Shown: piece by piece, positions 18,484 to 26,710 of the stretch
Position numbering within the stretch: position 1 is the stretch's first letter
Layout of the letters: every line of letters begins with the position of its first letter
NCBI RefSeq assembly: GCF_026460985.1
Contig: NZ_JAPKNM010000001.1
Span: 62,001 to 126,000, forward strand
Direction: 5' to 3'
Source of the DNA: Sphingomonas sp.
Lineage (GTDB): Bacteria; Pseudomonadota; Alphaproteobacteria; Sphingomonadales; Sphingomonadaceae
DNA length: 64,000 nucleotides
Made by a program: the position numbers and the translations under genes
The notes under the pieces: model-generated
Database searches by the model: none
Told to the model about the DNA's origin: nothing
Seen by the model: only the letters and a program-made list of their open reading frames with translations

Positions 18484-18783
18484 CTAGTATTTCTGTTGGC
18501 GCTCGTAGAGCGAGCGATAATGCTGGATGCGCGTGACGCGCAGTCCGGGCATGCCCGAACGGTCGATCGCGCGCTGCCAGCCCGCGAATTCCTCGACGGT
18601 GAGGCCGTAACGCTCGCAGACTTCGTCCACGCTCAGCAGCCCGCCATTGACCGCGGCGACCACCTCGGCCTTCCGGCGCACCACCCAGCGGGTGGTGCTG
18701 GCGGGGGGCAGCGTCTCGAGCGTCAGCGGCTCGCCGAGCGGCCCGATCACCTTGGCAGGACGGATCTTCTGGTTCTCAATCAT
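18484..18783 (-). CDS. sciP: DUF1153 protein, SciP-type CtrA inhibitor
   Basis: 99 aa, essentially one DUF1153 helix-turn-helix domain: IGPLGEPLTLETLPPAST, then RWVVRRKAEVVAAVNGGLLS, then the recognition part EVCERYGLTVEEFAGWQRAID, ending RVTRIQHYR. This matches Caulobacter SciP, a small protein that binds CtrA, and DNA, to block CtrA-activated transcription in the cell cycle. The basic RRKAEVV and RIQHYR segments are conserved. The role in this organism is inferred from the family. It is monocistronic with its own terminator. Confidence 0.9.
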   Translation of the reverse strand: MIENQKIRPAKVIGPLGEPLTLETLPPASTTRWVVRRKAEVVAAVNGGLLSVDEVCERYGLTVEEFAGWQRAIDRSGMPGLRVTRIQHYRSLYERQQKY

Positions 18784-18883
18784 CTACTAGCCTCTTCGGG
18801 GCGGGGGGCCCCCGTTACTCACTTCAACGACCAATATGCCCGGCGCTTGAACAACGGCTAAAACGCCTAGGTAAACGCCCGAT

Positions 18884-19126
18884 TCATTCCTCTTGCCAGC
18901 GCGTTAGCGCCCGTGCCGCGTCGCGGTGGAAAGCGCCGTGCGCGGGCGCGAGCAGCGCTTCCGCGGGCGCCGCCAGGGCCAGCCGCGTCTGCACGCACGC
19001 CGTGGGACTCGCCGCCTGGCGGGCCGCGACGCCGACCAGCAGCACCGCCAATTCGGTCGGCATGGCGGTGACCGCCACGTCGCGATCCAGTCTGGCGAAG
19101 CTCAAGTCCACGTATGCGAATCCCAT
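18884..19126 (-). CDS. hypothetical protein
   Basis: An 80-aa frame with ATG at 19126, preceded only by a weak purine run. It is alanine-rich with no membrane segment or known motif and ends RALTRWQEE. Composition is typical of local coding DNA, but the frame is short and overlaps other open frames. It lies between sciP and the structured element upstream of mnmA. It could be a genuine small gene or chance; I recognise no family. Confidence 0.35.
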   Translation of the reverse strand: MGFAYVDLSFARLDRDVAVTAMPTELAVLLVGVAARQAASPTACVQTRLALAAPAEALLAPAHGAFHRDAARALTRWQEE

Positions 19127-19216
19127 CTCGACTGTCTTGGTCGACCGTCTTTAGCGATGCAGGGTGAAGGGGCCGTAAAGCCGATGGGAACGCTCGCTTA
19201 ACCTGAGTTGCCAAGC

Positions 19217-19478
19217 CGTTGCCGTAAGGGTCTGTACCCCTTACCCGCAACGGCCGTGATCGCCCGGAGACGTGCGCTGGCAAGGAAGCTCGCGCAGCAC
19301 GGGCTGGTGGCCCGTGCAAGCGGGCTGACGCAGTCCAGCGTGCGTCTCCGGGCGACCGCGAAGCGGCGGGCGGCTTTTGGCGCACAGCAGCGTCATTCGT
19401 CGGTCACGATGGCACCGCATCGCTCCCTCCTCATTCCTCCCTGTGCGCCAAAATCCGCTCCGTCACGGCCATTGCGGG
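19217..19478 (+). ncRNA. large structured element of unknown class upstream of mnmA
   Basis: Nested inverted repeats form a three-way junction. The closing stem pairs 19244-19259 with 19463-19478 (15 of 16 bp). A second stem pairs 19260-19280 with 19335-19355 (21 pairs if two G-U are allowed) and encloses an 8-bp hairpin 19297-19304/19310-19317 with a 5-nt loop. A third stem pairs 19370-19387 with 19441-19458 (17 of 18 bp). A separate 5' hairpin (19217-19252) uses part of the closing stem, so the two are mutually exclusive. The element ends 51 nt before the mnmA ATG. It is not a tRNA, tmRNA, RNase P or SRP RNA by signature. Strand and transcription are inferred. Confidence 0.55.
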
Positions 19479-19529
19479 TATTGGGTGCAGGCCCTAGCTC
19501 CGGACTGGATCGAAGCGGCACATGCGCCT

Positions 19530-20651
19530 ATGTGCGCCCAGGTGATTCCCGTGGATTTCCAATTGCCGGGGCCGCTTTCGAAGCGGCGGATCGTCGTCGC
19601 CATGTCGGGCGGGGTCGATTCCTCGGTCGTGGCCGCGCTCGCCGCGCAGAGCGGCGCCGAGACGATCGGCGTGACGCTCCAGCTCTACGATCACGGCGAA
19701 GCGGTGGGCCGCGCGGGAAGCTGCTGCGCCGGGCGCGACATCCGCGACGCGCGCGCGGTGTGCGATCGGCTCGGCATCGCGCATTACGTCTTCGATCACG
19801 CCTCGAGCTTCCGCGAGACCGTGATCGACGACTTCGCCGACGAATATCTCGCCGGGCGCACGCCGATCCCGTGCGTCAAGTGCAACATGGGACCCAAGTT
19901 CACCGACCTGTTCGCGCTCGCGCGCGACCTCGGCGCCGATTGCCTCGCCACCGGCCATTATGTCCGCCGCGTCGAGGGCATGGCCGGGGCCGAGCTCCAC
20001 CGCGCCGCCGATCCCGCGCGCGACCAGAGCTATTTCCTCTTCGCCACCACCCAGGCGCAGCTCGATTTCCTGCGCTTTCCGCTGGGCGGCATGCCCAAGC
20101 CGCAGGTGCGCGCGCTCGCCGCCGAACTCGGCCTCGGCGTCGCCGGCAAGCCCGACAGCCAGGACATCTGCTTCGTCCCCGACGGCGACTATGCCAGCCT
20201 GGTCAAGAAGCTGCGCCCCGATGCCGAGACGCAGGGCGACATCGTCGACGAGAACGGCCGCAAGCTCGGCGCGCACAAGGGGCTGATCCACTTCACCGTC
20301 GGCCAGCGCCGCGGGCTCGAGATCGGCGGCGCGCCGGAACCCTATTATGTGCTCCGCCTCGACGCCGCGACGCGCGAAGTGGTGGTCGGCCCCAAGAGCG
20401 CGCTCGCGGTCCGCGCAGCGCGGATCGAGAACATCAACTGGCTGGGCGGCGAGCATGCCGGGCCGATGACCGCCAAGGTGCGCTCGCTGGCGAAGCCGGT
20501 GCCGGCGCGGCTGGAGGGAGACCGCGTGGTCTTCGAGACCCCCGAATATGGCGTCGCGCCGGGGCAGGCGGCGGTGCTCTATGCCGGCGACCGCGTACTC
20601 GGCGGCGGCTGGATCGCCGAGACCGAGCGGGCGGAGTTGGTGGGGGCTTAA
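19530..20651 (+). CDS. mnmA: tRNA-specific 2-thiouridylase MnmA
   Basis: 373 aa. It has the PP-loop ATP site [10 protein letters not shown] (about 25-34), the catalytic cysteine in [12 protein letters not shown], the second catalytic cysteine in [13 protein letters not shown], and the [12 protein letters not shown] and [11 protein letters not shown] blocks of the C-terminal domains. It makes s2U34 in Lys, Glu and Gln tRNAs using sulfur from a relay protein. The start is set at ATG 19530, though no strong ribosome-binding site is seen; GTG 19542 is possible. Frames extending to 19377 run into the structured element and are unlikely. It may be post-transcriptionally controlled by that element. 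Confidence 0.93.
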   Translation: MCAQVIPVDFQLPGPLSKRRIVVAMSGGVDSSVVAALAAQSGAETIGVTLQLYDHGEAVGRAGSCCAGRDIRDARAVCDRLGIAHYVFDHASSFRETVIDDFADEYLAGRTPIPCVKCNMGPKFTDLFALARDLGADCLATGHYVRRVEGMAGAELHRAADPARDQSYFLFATTQAQLDFLRFPLGGMPKPQVRALAAELGLGVAGKPDSQDICFVPDGDYASLVKKLRPDAETQGDIVDENGRKLGAHKGLIHFTVGQRRGLEIGGAPEPYYVLRLDAATREVVVGPKSALAVRAARIENINWLGGEHAGPMTAKVRSLAKPVPARLEGDRVVFETPEYGVAPGQAAVLYAGDRVLGGGWIAETERAELVGA

Positions 20652-20779
20652 CTCCCTCTCCCTTTGGGAGAGGGAGGGAGCCGACGAAGTCGGCGGAAGG
20701 GTGAGGGTGATAGCCGCTCACCCTCACCCTTCCCACCGCTTCGCGGCGGGCCCCTTCCCTCTCCCAAGGGGAGAGGGAA
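20652..20779. repeat. palindromic intergenic repeat, family A
   Basis: CTCCCTCTCCC at the start and GGGAGAGGGA at the end bracket nested arms with CACCCTTCCCACCGCTTCG-type content. The same vocabulary recurs at 33498, 33903, 45021 and 55053. It fills the gap between convergent mnmA and phzF-like genes and probably acts as a bidirectional transcript end. Confidence 0.8.
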
Positions 20780-20780
20780 T

Positions 20781-21590
20781 TTACAGCCTGAATTCCCCCT
20801 CGATCACCGTCGCGCACTTGCCCGCCAGGATCACCCGCTCGCCATCGAGTTCGCAGCCGACATGCCCGCCGCGCCGGCTCGCCTGGAACGCCGTGAACTG
20901 CCGCCGCCCCAACCGCTCCGCCCAATAGGGCACCAGCACCGAATGCGCCGAGCCCGTCACCGGATCCTCGTCGATCCCCGCCGCGGGCGCGAAGACGCGG
21001 CTGATCACGTCGGAGCCTGCGGCCCCCGAGCCGGGGGTGCCCGGCGCGGTGACGATGTTGAGCGTATCGCCGATCGCGGCCAGCGCGCGGAAGTCCGGGG
21101 TGAGCGCCAGCACCGCCTCGGCGCTCTCCAGCACGACCAGGTCATAGCCGCGCGGGTGGCGTAGCGTCTCGGCTTGCGCCACGCCGAGCGCCTCGATCAG
21201 CCCGGGCACAATCTGCGGCTCGGGCGGATAGGCCGGCAGCGCCATCAGATAGCCTTCGCCGTGCCGCGCCACTTCGAGCACTCCCGATCGGCGCGTCCGG
21301 AAGCGGACGAGGTCGCGATCCTGCTCGCGATCGAGGATATAGTGCCCGCTCGCCAGCGTCGCGTGCCCGCACAGCGCCACCTCGACCGTGGGAGTGAACC
21401 AGCGCAATTCATAGTCCGCCTCGCCGCTCGCGTCGGAGACGAGGAACGCGGTCTCGGACAGGTTGTTCTCCTCGGCGATCACTTGGAGCGTCGCATCGTC
21501 GAGCCAGGCGTCGAGCGGGATCACCGCCGCCGGGTTGCCGGTGAAGGGCCGGTCGGCGAAGGCGTCGATCTGGGCGAAGGGGAGTTTCAT
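20781..21590 (-). CDS. PhzF-family isomerase/epimerase
   Basis: 269 aa with the two-lobed PhzF/diaminopimelate-epimerase-like fold. Family signatures: QIDAFADRPFTGNPAAVIPLD at the N-terminus, the catalytic glutamate in EENNLSETAFL, FTPTVEVALCGHATL, and GIDEDPVTGSAHSVLVPYW in the second lobe. PhzF enzymes isomerise small carboxylate substrates; with no phenazine genes nearby, the substrate is unknown. Its stop overlaps the start region of the cation-efflux gene by 4 bp, so it is the third gene of the pdxH operon order pdxH - CDF - PhzF. Confidence 0.9.
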   Translation of the reverse strand: MKLPFAQIDAFADRPFTGNPAAVIPLDAWLDDATLQVIAEENNLSETAFLVSDASGEADYELRWFTPTVEVALCGHATLASGHYILDREQDRDLVRFRTRRSGVLEVARHGEGYLMALPAYPPEPQIVPGLIEALGVAQAETLRHPRGYDLVVLESAEAVLALTPDFRALAAIGDTLNIVTAPGTPGSGAAGSDVISRVFAPAAGIDEDPVTGSAHSVLVPYWAERLGRRQFTAFQASRRGGHVGCELDGERVILAGKCATVIEGEFRL

Positions 21591-22498
21591 CGCGTCTCCT
21601 TGAGCAAATCGGTCTCGGCGAGCGGGTTGCCGGGCTCGTCGACCTGGCCCTCGGGGTCGACATGGATCAGGATCTCGGTGCCGGGAAAGGCCGCGCCCAG
21701 TTCGGCCTCGAGCTTCTCGACCACCGCGTGCGCCGCGGCGACGGTCATCCCCGGGTCCATCCAGATGTGGAACTGGACGAAGTCGCGCGTGCCGCTGGTG
21801 CGGGTGCGCAGGTCATGCAGCCCGATCAGTTCGGGATGGCGCGCGGCGACCTCGACGAAGCGGCGGCGCTTCTCCTCGGGCCATTCCTTGTCCATCAACT
21901 GGCCGATCGCGTCGACCGAGGCGCGCCACGCGCCGAACAGCAGCCACAGTCCGATCGCGAGCCCGAACACCGCGTCGGCGCCCGCGATGCCGGCATAGCT
22001 TTCCAGCGCCAATGCAGCGATCACCGCGCCGTTGAGGAACAGGTCCGATTCGTAGTGGATCCGGTCGGTCCCGATCGCGAGCGAGCCGGTGCGGCGGACC
22101 ACCGATCGCTGGTAGCGCGTCAACGCCAAGGTCACCAGGATCGCGACCAGCGAGACCGCAATGCCATATTCGGGCTCGACGCTCGCCTGGCGCTCCATCA
22201 GCCGCTGCGACGCGCGCAGCAGGATCGCGGAGGCCGATACGGCGATGACCGCCACCTGGAACAGGGCCGCCAGCGCCTCGGCCTTGCCGTGCCCGAAGCG
22301 ATGCTTGTCGTCCGCCGGCTGCGATGCCCAGTGCACGCCGGCCAGAGTCACCAGCGACGCGACGAGATCGAGCACGCTGTCGGCCAGGCTGGCGAGCACC
22401 GCGACCGAACCCGTCCGCCACGCCGCCCAGGCCTTGAGCCCGCCGAGCAGCATCGCGCACGCGACGCTCGCCAGCGCGGCCCGCCGCGCCAGGTTCAC
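21587..22498 (-). CDS. cation diffusion facilitator (FieF/CzcD-type)
   Basis: 303 aa from a GTG at 22498, just 11 bp past the pdxH stop. Six membrane helices carry the metal site in LADSVLDLVASLV and the second site in HYESDLFLNGAVI. The HRFGHGKAEALAALFQ signature follows TM3, and a cytoplasmic C-terminal domain (about 210-300) ends with a HxHVDPEG-type strand. It exports divalent metals such as Zn, Fe or Co by proton antiport; the metal is not predictable. A longer frame reaching into pdxH is not credible. Confidence 0.88.
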   Translation of the reverse strand: MNLARRAALASVACAMLLGGLKAWAAWRTGSVAVLASLADSVLDLVASLVTLAGVHWASQPADDKHRFGHGKAEALAALFQVAVIAVSASAILLRASQRLMERQASVEPEYGIAVSLVAILVTLALTRYQRSVVRRTGSLAIGTDRIHYESDLFLNGAVIAALALESYAGIAGADAVFGLAIGLWLLFGAWRASVDAIGQLMDKEWPEEKRRRFVEVAARHPELIGLHDLRTRTSGTRDFVQFHIWMDPGMTVAAAHAVVEKLEAELGAAFPGTEILIHVDPEGQVDEPGNPLAETDLLKETR

Positions 22499-22508
22499 GG
22501 CCGGAGCT

Positions 22509-23087
22509 TCATGGGTACAGCAACCCTTCGCGCCAGCCGTCGCCGGTGTGGACGAACAGGCGGCGCTCGTGCAGCCGGTGCGCGCGGTCCTGCCAGAATT
22601 CGATTGCGGACGGCGCGACGCGATAGCCGCCCCAGTGCGGCGGCCGCGGCACCGCGCCGCCCTCGAATCGCGCCCGCGCCTCCTCGTAGCGCGCCTCGAA
22701 GGTCGCGCGCGCATCGAGCGGGCGCGATTGCTCCGAAGCCCAGGCGCCGAGCTGCGAATCGCGGCTGCGGCTGGCGAAATAGGCGTCGCTCTCGGCGTCG
22801 CTCACATGGGTCACCGCGCCTTCGATCCGGATCTGCCGGCGGAGCGACTTCCAGTGGAACAGCAAGGCCGCCTTGGGCACCGCCGCCAGTTCGTCCGCCT
22901 TGCGGCTCTCGCGATTGGTGTAGAAGACGAAGCCGTCGGGCCCATACCCCTTGAGCAGCACCATCCGCACCGAAGGCTGGCCGTCCGCATCCACCGTCGC
23001 CAGCGCCATCGCGTTGGAATCGTTGAGCTCCCTCGCCCGCGCCTCGGCGTACCAGGTGTCGAACAACGCGAAGGGATCGGTGATCAT
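22509..23087 (-). CDS. pdxH: pyridoxamine/pyridoxine 5'-phosphate oxidase
   Basis: 192 aa, slightly shorter than E. coli PdxH (218) at the N-terminus. It shows the FMN and substrate motifs: PSVRMVLLKGYGPDGFVFYTN, the KAALLFHWKSLRRQIRIEG block, SRSRDSQLGAWAS, and the C-terminal signature PPHWGGYRVAPSAIEFWQ with RLHERRLF. It oxidises PNP or PMP to pyridoxal phosphate. It is divergent from ku and the first gene of the pdxH-CDF-PhzF run. Confidence 0.95.
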   Translation of the reverse strand: MITDPFALFDTWYAEARARELNDSNAMALATVDADGQPSVRMVLLKGYGPDGFVFYTNRESRKADELAAVPKAALLFHWKSLRRQIRIEGAVTHVSDAESDAYFASRSRDSQLGAWASEQSRPLDARATFEARYEEARARFEGGAVPRPPHWGGYRVAPSAIEFWQDRAHRLHERRLFVHTGDGWREGLLYP

Positions 23088-23182
23088 GGTGCATGCCTCC
23101 TACGCCGACACCAAAAGGGTGTCGAGGAACGGACTCCCCCTTTTGGGAATTGAATCGGCCTCGCAATGAGGAGTTTCACGCA

Positions 23183-24052
23183 ATGGCCGCGCGCGCCTAT
23201 TGGCAGGGACAGATACGGTTGGCGCTCGTGTCGATCCCGGTCGAGATCTATTCGGCGACCAAATCGGGCGCGCAGATCAGCTTCCACCAGATCCACGAGC
23301 CCAGCGGCAAGCGGATCAAGTACGAGAAGGTCGCCCCCGGCGTCGGCCCGGTCGATGTGGACGAGATCGTCAAGGGCTTCGAGTACGAGAAGGGCCAGTA
23401 CGTCCTGCTCGAGCAGGACGAGATCGACGCGGTGAAGCTCGAATCGAAGAAGACGCTCGAGCTCACCCAGTTCGTCGACGCCGACGAGATCGACGTGCTC
23501 TATTACGAGAAGCCCTATTTCGTCGTCCCCGCCGACGATCTCGCCGAGGAAGCGTTCATCGTGCTGCGCGAGGCGTTGAGGCGCACGCGGAAGGTCGGGC
23601 TCGGTCAGCTCGCGCTCCGGGGCCGCGAATATGTGGTGAGCCTCAAGCCCTGCGGCCGCGGCATGGTGCTCGAGACGTTGCGCTACGCCGACGAGGTCAA
23701 CAAGGCGCAGGGCTATTTCCGCGACATCCCCGATGCCGCCCCCGATCCCGAACTGCTCGGCCTGGCGGAGACGCTGATCGACAAGAAGGTCGCCAGGTTC
23801 GACCCCAAGGTGTTCCACGACCGCTATGTGGACGCGCTCAAGGACCTGATCGAGCGCAAGAAGAAGGCCAAGGGCAGGAAGATCATCGAGGACAAGGACG
23901 AAGGCGCGCCGAGCCGCGGCTCGAACGTCGTCGACCTGATGGCGGCGCTCAAGAAGTCGCTCGAGAAGCCCGAGGCCAAGTCGAGCGCGGCGGTGAAGAC
24001 CAGGCCGGCCAAGGCCCCGGCGAAGAAGGCGCCGGCGAGGAAACGGGCGTGA
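23183..24052 (+). CDS. ku: Ku protein, NHEJ DNA-end binder
   Basis: 289 aa; the ATG at 23183 follows GAGGAG. It begins with the bacterial Ku core (YWQGQIRLALVSIPVEIYSAT), includes ISFHQIHEPSGKRIKYEK and GFEYEKGQYVLLEQDEI, and ends with a Lys/Ala/Pro-rich tail (about 255-289) of the kind that recruits LigD and contacts DNA. It forms a homodimeric ring on double-strand ends. Only one palindromic repeat separates it from ligD, so the two form an NHEJ operon. Confidence 0.95.
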   Translation: MAARAYWQGQIRLALVSIPVEIYSATKSGAQISFHQIHEPSGKRIKYEKVAPGVGPVDVDEIVKGFEYEKGQYVLLEQDEIDAVKLESKKTLELTQFVDADEIDVLYYEKPYFVVPADDLAEEAFIVLREALRRTRKVGLGQLALRGREYVVSLKPCGRGMVLETLRYADEVNKAQGYFRDIPDAAPDPELLGLAETLIDKKVARFDPKVFHDRYVDALKDLIERKKKAKGRKIIEDKDEGAPSRGSNVVDLMAALKKSLEKPEAKSSAAVKTRPAKAPAKKAPARKRA

Positions 24053-24061
24053 TCCCATCAA

Positions 24062-24154
24062 CCGTCACCCCCGCGAAAGCGGGGGCCCATCTCGCGAAGC
24101 GTGCCGTGCGCGGATCGGGTGGGAGATGGGTCCCCGCTTTCGCGGGGATGACGG
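24062..24154. repeat. palindromic repeat, family B (ku-ligD spacer)
   Basis: Arms 24062-24093 and 24123-24154 are near-perfect inverted copies. The core is CCCGCGAAAGCGGGGGCCCA and its complement, around a 29-nt loop. The same element, with sequence changes, occurs inside ligD (24752) and imuB (44547). In the ku-ligD transcript it would form a strong hairpin that could affect ligD expression. Confidence 0.9.
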
Positions 24155-24162
24155 AGTAGAAA

Positions 24163-26646
24163 ATGGCTGCCAAGACCAACCCCCTCGCCAAATACAACGC
24201 CAAGCGCGACTTCGCGCGGACCGCCGAGCCCGCGGGCAAGGTAGCGCGCACCGGCGGCAATCGTTTCATGGTCCAGAAGCACGATGCGAGCCGGCTCCAC
24301 TGGGATTTCCGCCTGGAGGTGGACGGCGTGCTCAAGAGCTGGGCGGTCACCCGCGGCCCCAGCCTCGATCCCGACGAGAAGCGCCTCGCGGTGCGCACCG
24401 AGGATCACCCGCTCTCCTACGCCGATTTCGAAGGCACGATCCCCAAGGGCCAATATGGCGGCGGCACGGTGATGCTGTGGGACGACGGCGTGTGGGCGCC
24501 GGTCGAGGGCAAGAGCGCGAAGGATCTCGAAAAGGGCCATCTCCATTTCCGCCTGGAAGGCGAGCGGATGCACGGCGAATGGCTGCTCATCCGCCTCGAG
24601 CCGCGGAGCAAGGAGAAGAGCGAGAACTGGCTGCTCCGGAAGATCGACGACGCCTATGCCGGCGCGACCGACGCGCTGGTCGAGACCGGCCTCACCAGCA
24701 TCAAGACCGGAAGGACGATGCAGGAGATCGCCGAGGGGAAGAAGGCTACCGCGTCATCCCGGCGAAAGCCGGGACCTCAGGCGACGAGCCGTACGCCCGC
24801 GGCCCGAGGTCCCGGCTTTCGCCGGGATGACGGAAAATTGCCCCCCTTCCGGCCGCCCCAGCTCGCCACGCTGGTCGACACCGTCCCCGCCGGCAACCAG
24901 TGGCTCCACGAGGTCAAATATGACGGCTATCGCGCGCTGATCGCCACGGGCGCCGGCGGCCCGAAGATCTACACCCGCACCGGGCTCGACTGGACCGACA
25001 GATTCCCCGGCATCGCCGAGGCCGCCGAGGCGCTGCCCGGCCCCGTGCTGATCGACGGCGAAATCGTCGCGTACAAGAACGGCAAGCCCGATTTCTCGAC
25101 GCTCCAGGAAGCGATCGCGGCGGGCGGCGAGGGGCTCGTCTTCTTCGCCTTCGACCTGCTCGCCGATCGCGGCGAGGACATCGCCAAGCTCCCCCAGCTC
25201 GCCCGCAAGGAACGCCTGCGCGCTCTCCTTGCGGGCAGCGATGAACGCATCCTCTTCTCCGAGCATATCGTCGGCGCGGGCGAGAAACTGTTCGAGACGA
25301 TGTGCCGCGAGGGCTATGAGGGGATCGTCTCCAAGCGCGCCGACGCCCCCTATCGCGGCGCGCGCACCAAGGCCTGGCTCAAGGTCAAGTGCATCCACCG
25401 CCAGGAGTTCGTGATCGTCGGCTGGACGCCGAGCAGCGCCAAGGGCCGCGGCTTCCGCTCACTCCTGCTGGCGGTCAACGGCCCCGAGGGGCTCGTTTAT
25501 GCCGGTAAGGTGGGGACCGGCTTCGACCAGCGGACGCTCCATGAATTGCGCGAGCGCTTCGACGCGATCCCGGCAAAGGAGGCGCCCGTGAAGGTGCCGA
25601 GGGCCGAGGCACGCGGCGCGAAGTGGCTGAAGCCGCAACTGGTCGCCGAGATCGCCTTCACCGAGTTCACTGCCGAGAATGTCGTGCGGCACGCCAGCTT
25701 CCTCGGCCTGCGCGAGGACAAGAACTCCAAGGACGTCGTCGTCGAGACGCCCGCTCCGCTTCCCGAAACGCCCGCCATGGCGCCCTCGGACGTCAGAATC
25801 AGCAACCGCGACCGCGTGATCTACCCCGAGGCCGGCCTCACCAAGGGCCAGCTCGCCGATTATTACGCCGCGGTCGCGCCGATTGCGTTGCGCTGGCTCG
25901 CCGGCCGCCCGATCAGCCTCGTCCGCTGCCCGCAGGGGCGCGCCAGGCATTGCTTCTTCCAGAAGCACGACGCCGGCAGCTTCGGCGCGCATGTCCACCA
26001 TGTCGACGTCCGCGAGAAGGACGGGTCGATCGAGCCCTATCTCTATGTCGACGATCTCGACGGCATGCTGGCCTGCGTCCAGATGGGCACGATCGAGTTC
26101 CACGGCTGGGGCAGCCTCGTCGCCGATATCGAGAAGCCCGACCGGCTCGTCTTCGATCTCGATCCCGACGAGGGCCTCGACTTCATTATGGTCAAGAAGG
26201 CGGCGGCCGACCTCAAGGACCATCTCGCCGATATCGGCCTCACCAGCTGGCCGATGCTGTCGGGCGGCAAGGGCGTGCACGTAGTGGTGCCGCTGATCCC
26301 CCAGGCCGAATGGCCCGCGGTGCGCAGCTTCGCCGAGCGCTTCGCCCGCGCGCTCGCCCAGGCCGAGCCCGACCGCTTCACCGCCAACCTCAAGAAGCTC
26401 GACCGCAAGGGCAAGATCTTCATCGACTATCTGCGCAACCAGCGCGGCGCGACCGCAGTGCTCCCTTATGTCGCCCGCGCGCGCGAGAACGCGCCGGTCG
26501 CCGCACCCATCAGCTGGAGCGAGCTGCGCGACCTGGATTCGGCCAGGCTCTACACCATCCGCGACGCCGCCACTTTGCTCGAACGCGCCACCGGCCGGGC
26601 GTTGCAGGGCTGGGGAGAGGCGCAACAGGCGCTGCCGGATCTGTAG
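24163..26646 (+). CDS. ligD: multifunctional ATP-dependent DNA ligase LigD (PE-Lig-Pol)
   Basis: 827 aa. The 3'-phosphoesterase domain (about 25-190) has HDASRLHWDFRLEVDG and FEGTIPKGQYGGG. The ligase domain (about 230-540) has the adenylated lysine K252 in EVKYDGYRALI, IDGEIVAY, GYEGIVSKR and AWLKVKC. The primase-like polymerase domain (about 545-827) has ISNRDRVIYPEAGLTKGQLADYY and VFDLDPDEG. This order is the Pseudomonas LigD arrangement. Residues about 197-224 are encoded by a family B palindrome lying exactly in the PE-Lig linker, and the frame stays open. It works with Ku in end joining. Confidence 0.96.
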   Translation: MAAKTNPLAKYNAKRDFARTAEPAGKVARTGGNRFMVQKHDASRLHWDFRLEVDGVLKSWAVTRGPSLDPDEKRLAVRTEDHPLSYADFEGTIPKGQYGGGTVMLWDDGVWAPVEGKSAKDLEKGHLHFRLEGERMHGEWLLIRLEPRSKEKSENWLLRKIDDAYAGATDALVETGLTSIKTGRTMQEIAEGKKATASSRRKPGPQATSRTPAARGPGFRRDDGKLPPFRPPQLATLVDTVPAGNQWLHEVKYDGYRALIATGAGGPKIYTRTGLDWTDRFPGIAEAAEALPGPVLIDGEIVAYKNGKPDFSTLQEAIAAGGEGLVFFAFDLLADRGEDIAKLPQLARKERLRALLAGSDERILFSEHIVGAGEKLFETMCREGYEGIVSKRADAPYRGARTKAWLKVKCIHRQEFVIVGWTPSSAKGRGFRSLLLAVNGPEGLVYAGKVGTGFDQRTLHELRERFDAIPAKEAPVKVPRAEARGAKWLKPQLVAEIAFTEFTAENVVRHASFLGLREDKNSKDVVVETPAPLPETPAMAPSDVRISNRDRVIYPEAGLTKGQLADYYAAVAPIALRWLAGRPISLVRCPQGRARHCFFQKHDAGSFGAHVHHVDVREKDGSIEPYLYVDDLDGMLACVQMGTIEFHGWGSLVADIEKPDRLVFDLDPDEGLDFIMVKKAAADLKDHLADIGLTSWPMLSGGKGVHVVVPLIPQAEWPAVRSFAERFARALAQAEPDRFTANLKKLDRKGKIFIDYLRNQRGATAVLPYVARARENAPVAAPISWSELRDLDSARLYTIRDAATLLERATGRALQGWGEAQQALPDL
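24752..24832. repeat. family B palindrome inserted in frame within ligD
   Basis: Perfect 26-nt arms (24752-24777 and 24807-24832) contain CATCCCGGCGAAAGCCGGGA and its complement around a 29-nt loop. They are read through as a basic SSRRKPGP...GPGFRRDDG peptide between two LigD domains. Confidence 0.93.
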
Positions 26647-26659
26647 GCGCGGCAGTCTT

Positions 26660-26698
26660 TTGCCACTTCGTCTCCGGTGCTATATGATAAAATCATAT
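26660..26698 (+). promoter_or_regulatory. toxin-antitoxin promoter with operator palindrome
   Basis: TTGCCA (26660-26665) and TATGAT (26683-26688) are spaced by 17 bp. ATATGAT-AAA-ATCATAT (26682-26698), a perfect inverted repeat, covers the -10 element 12 bp before the antitoxin ATG. That is the usual layout for autorepression by a ribbon-helix-helix antitoxin. Confidence 0.75.
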
Positions 26699-26710
26699 TG
26701 GGAGACGCGC

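Noticed and set aside
18884..19385. 172-aa minus-strand frame across the structured element
   Set aside because: Arg/Pro-rich composition, no ribosome-binding site, and overlap with the stems argue against coding; only the 80-aa frame in another register was kept, with low confidence.
19217..19478. Structured element as tmRNA, RNase P RNA, SRP RNA or 6S RNA
   Set aside because: There is no T-arm or tag frame, no GAGGAAAGTCC core, no GGAAGGAAGC SRP loop, and the fold is a three-way junction rather than the single long bubble-bearing hairpin of 6S. A divergent 6S cannot be fully excluded.
19377..19529. N-terminal extension of mnmA by 51 codons
   Set aside because: The extra residues are the translation of the structured element, unlike any MnmA N-terminus, and the TTG start has no ribosome-binding site.
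20652..20779. Integron attC site or insertion-sequence remnant
   Set aside because: There is no integrase, no cassette core sites, no transposase and no target duplication; the same vocabulary recurs as a dispersed repeat.
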